The notes under the pieces are model-generated. The model saw nothing but the letters and a program-made list of their open reading frames with translations. It was not told the DNA's origin and did not search any database. 64,000 nt of DNA from Sycon ciliatum (taxonomy: Eukaryota; Porifera; Calcarea; Leucosolenida; Sycettidae), in assembly GCF_964019385.1 (NCBI RefSeq), contig NC_088644.1, positions 37,193,442 through 37,257,441 on the forward strand, given 5' to 3'. The translations under genes were made by a program, and so were the position numbers. Below, piece by piece: positions 63,769 through 64,000 of the stretch (position 1 is its first letter; every line of letters begins with the position of its first letter).

Positions 63769-64000
63769 CTGGTGAGCAGCAAGAAAAATCAACAATGAGC
63801 TGAGGAATTACAGAAGCGAGCTTCCTGAGCTGTATTCATAAATATTACTATTCATAATTACATTGCACTTCAAAGCACATGTACAGTAGTATACTAGTGT
63901 GTGTACTGGTGGTATATCAAAGATCTATGAAGAAGACTGAGGACTCGTATAGGTTGCGTCTGGCCTAAAACTGTTGGAGCTGAAATTAGACATGTGTTGT

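Overview
This is a window of animal nuclear DNA: genes with GT-AG introns, a recoded selenocysteine codon, and many DNA-transposon, LTR and non-LTR remnants, (TG)n/(CA)n arrays and scattered tacatgtacatg-type palindromes. Gene content (TMTC, selenoprotein H, POGLUT1, FASTK-domain protein, a RING/B-box protein) says Metazoa. A xi-class glutathione transferase and the repeat style suggest a marine invertebrate, perhaps a sponge, but the lineage is a guess.

Layout. 1-20 kb: two near-identical, intronless glutathionyl-hydroquinone-reductase-like GST genes (2338-3300 and 18491-19453, both minus) sit about 16 kb apart as a direct duplication that includes 3' flank. The space between them is filled with transposons: a tRNA-like SINE, a 4.0 kb TTA-flanked element with a decayed minus-strand ORF, TA-flanked MITEs, and a 2.8 kb element with long inverted repeats. 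20-31 kb: an intronless RING/B-box/coiled-coil protein (20086-22416, plus), a broken LINE (about 23.05-24.16 kb), a gene-poor stretch, and an intronless PH-domain protein (29297-31051, plus).

32-50 kb: one large minus-strand gene, a TMTC (ER membrane O-mannosyltransferase with TPRs). I resolved it into 15 coding exons with consistent phases (764 codons plus stop). Its introns carry a 1557-bp LTR element with identical LTRs, an antisense LINE ORF with four C-terminal zinc fingers, and several MITEs. 50.8-53.3 kb: a single-exon FASTK/RAP-type mitochondrial RNA-binding protein (minus), head to head with selenoprotein H (plus, three coding exons 53688-58846). The selenoprotein H UGA falls inside a CxxU motif, and a SECIS candidate lies in a separate 3'UTR exon near 60.04-60.11 kb. 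62.3-64 kb: the last three coding exons of POGLUT1 (minus), cut by the window edge.

The genes do not form an operon-like unit. Two redox themes (GST pair, SELENOH) and two secretory-pathway glycosyltransferases (TMTC, POGLUT1) occur side by side, which I treat as coincidence. The most interesting points are the complete SELENOH model with its SECIS and a competing hairpin, the young non-autonomous LTR element, and the duplicated xi-class GST.
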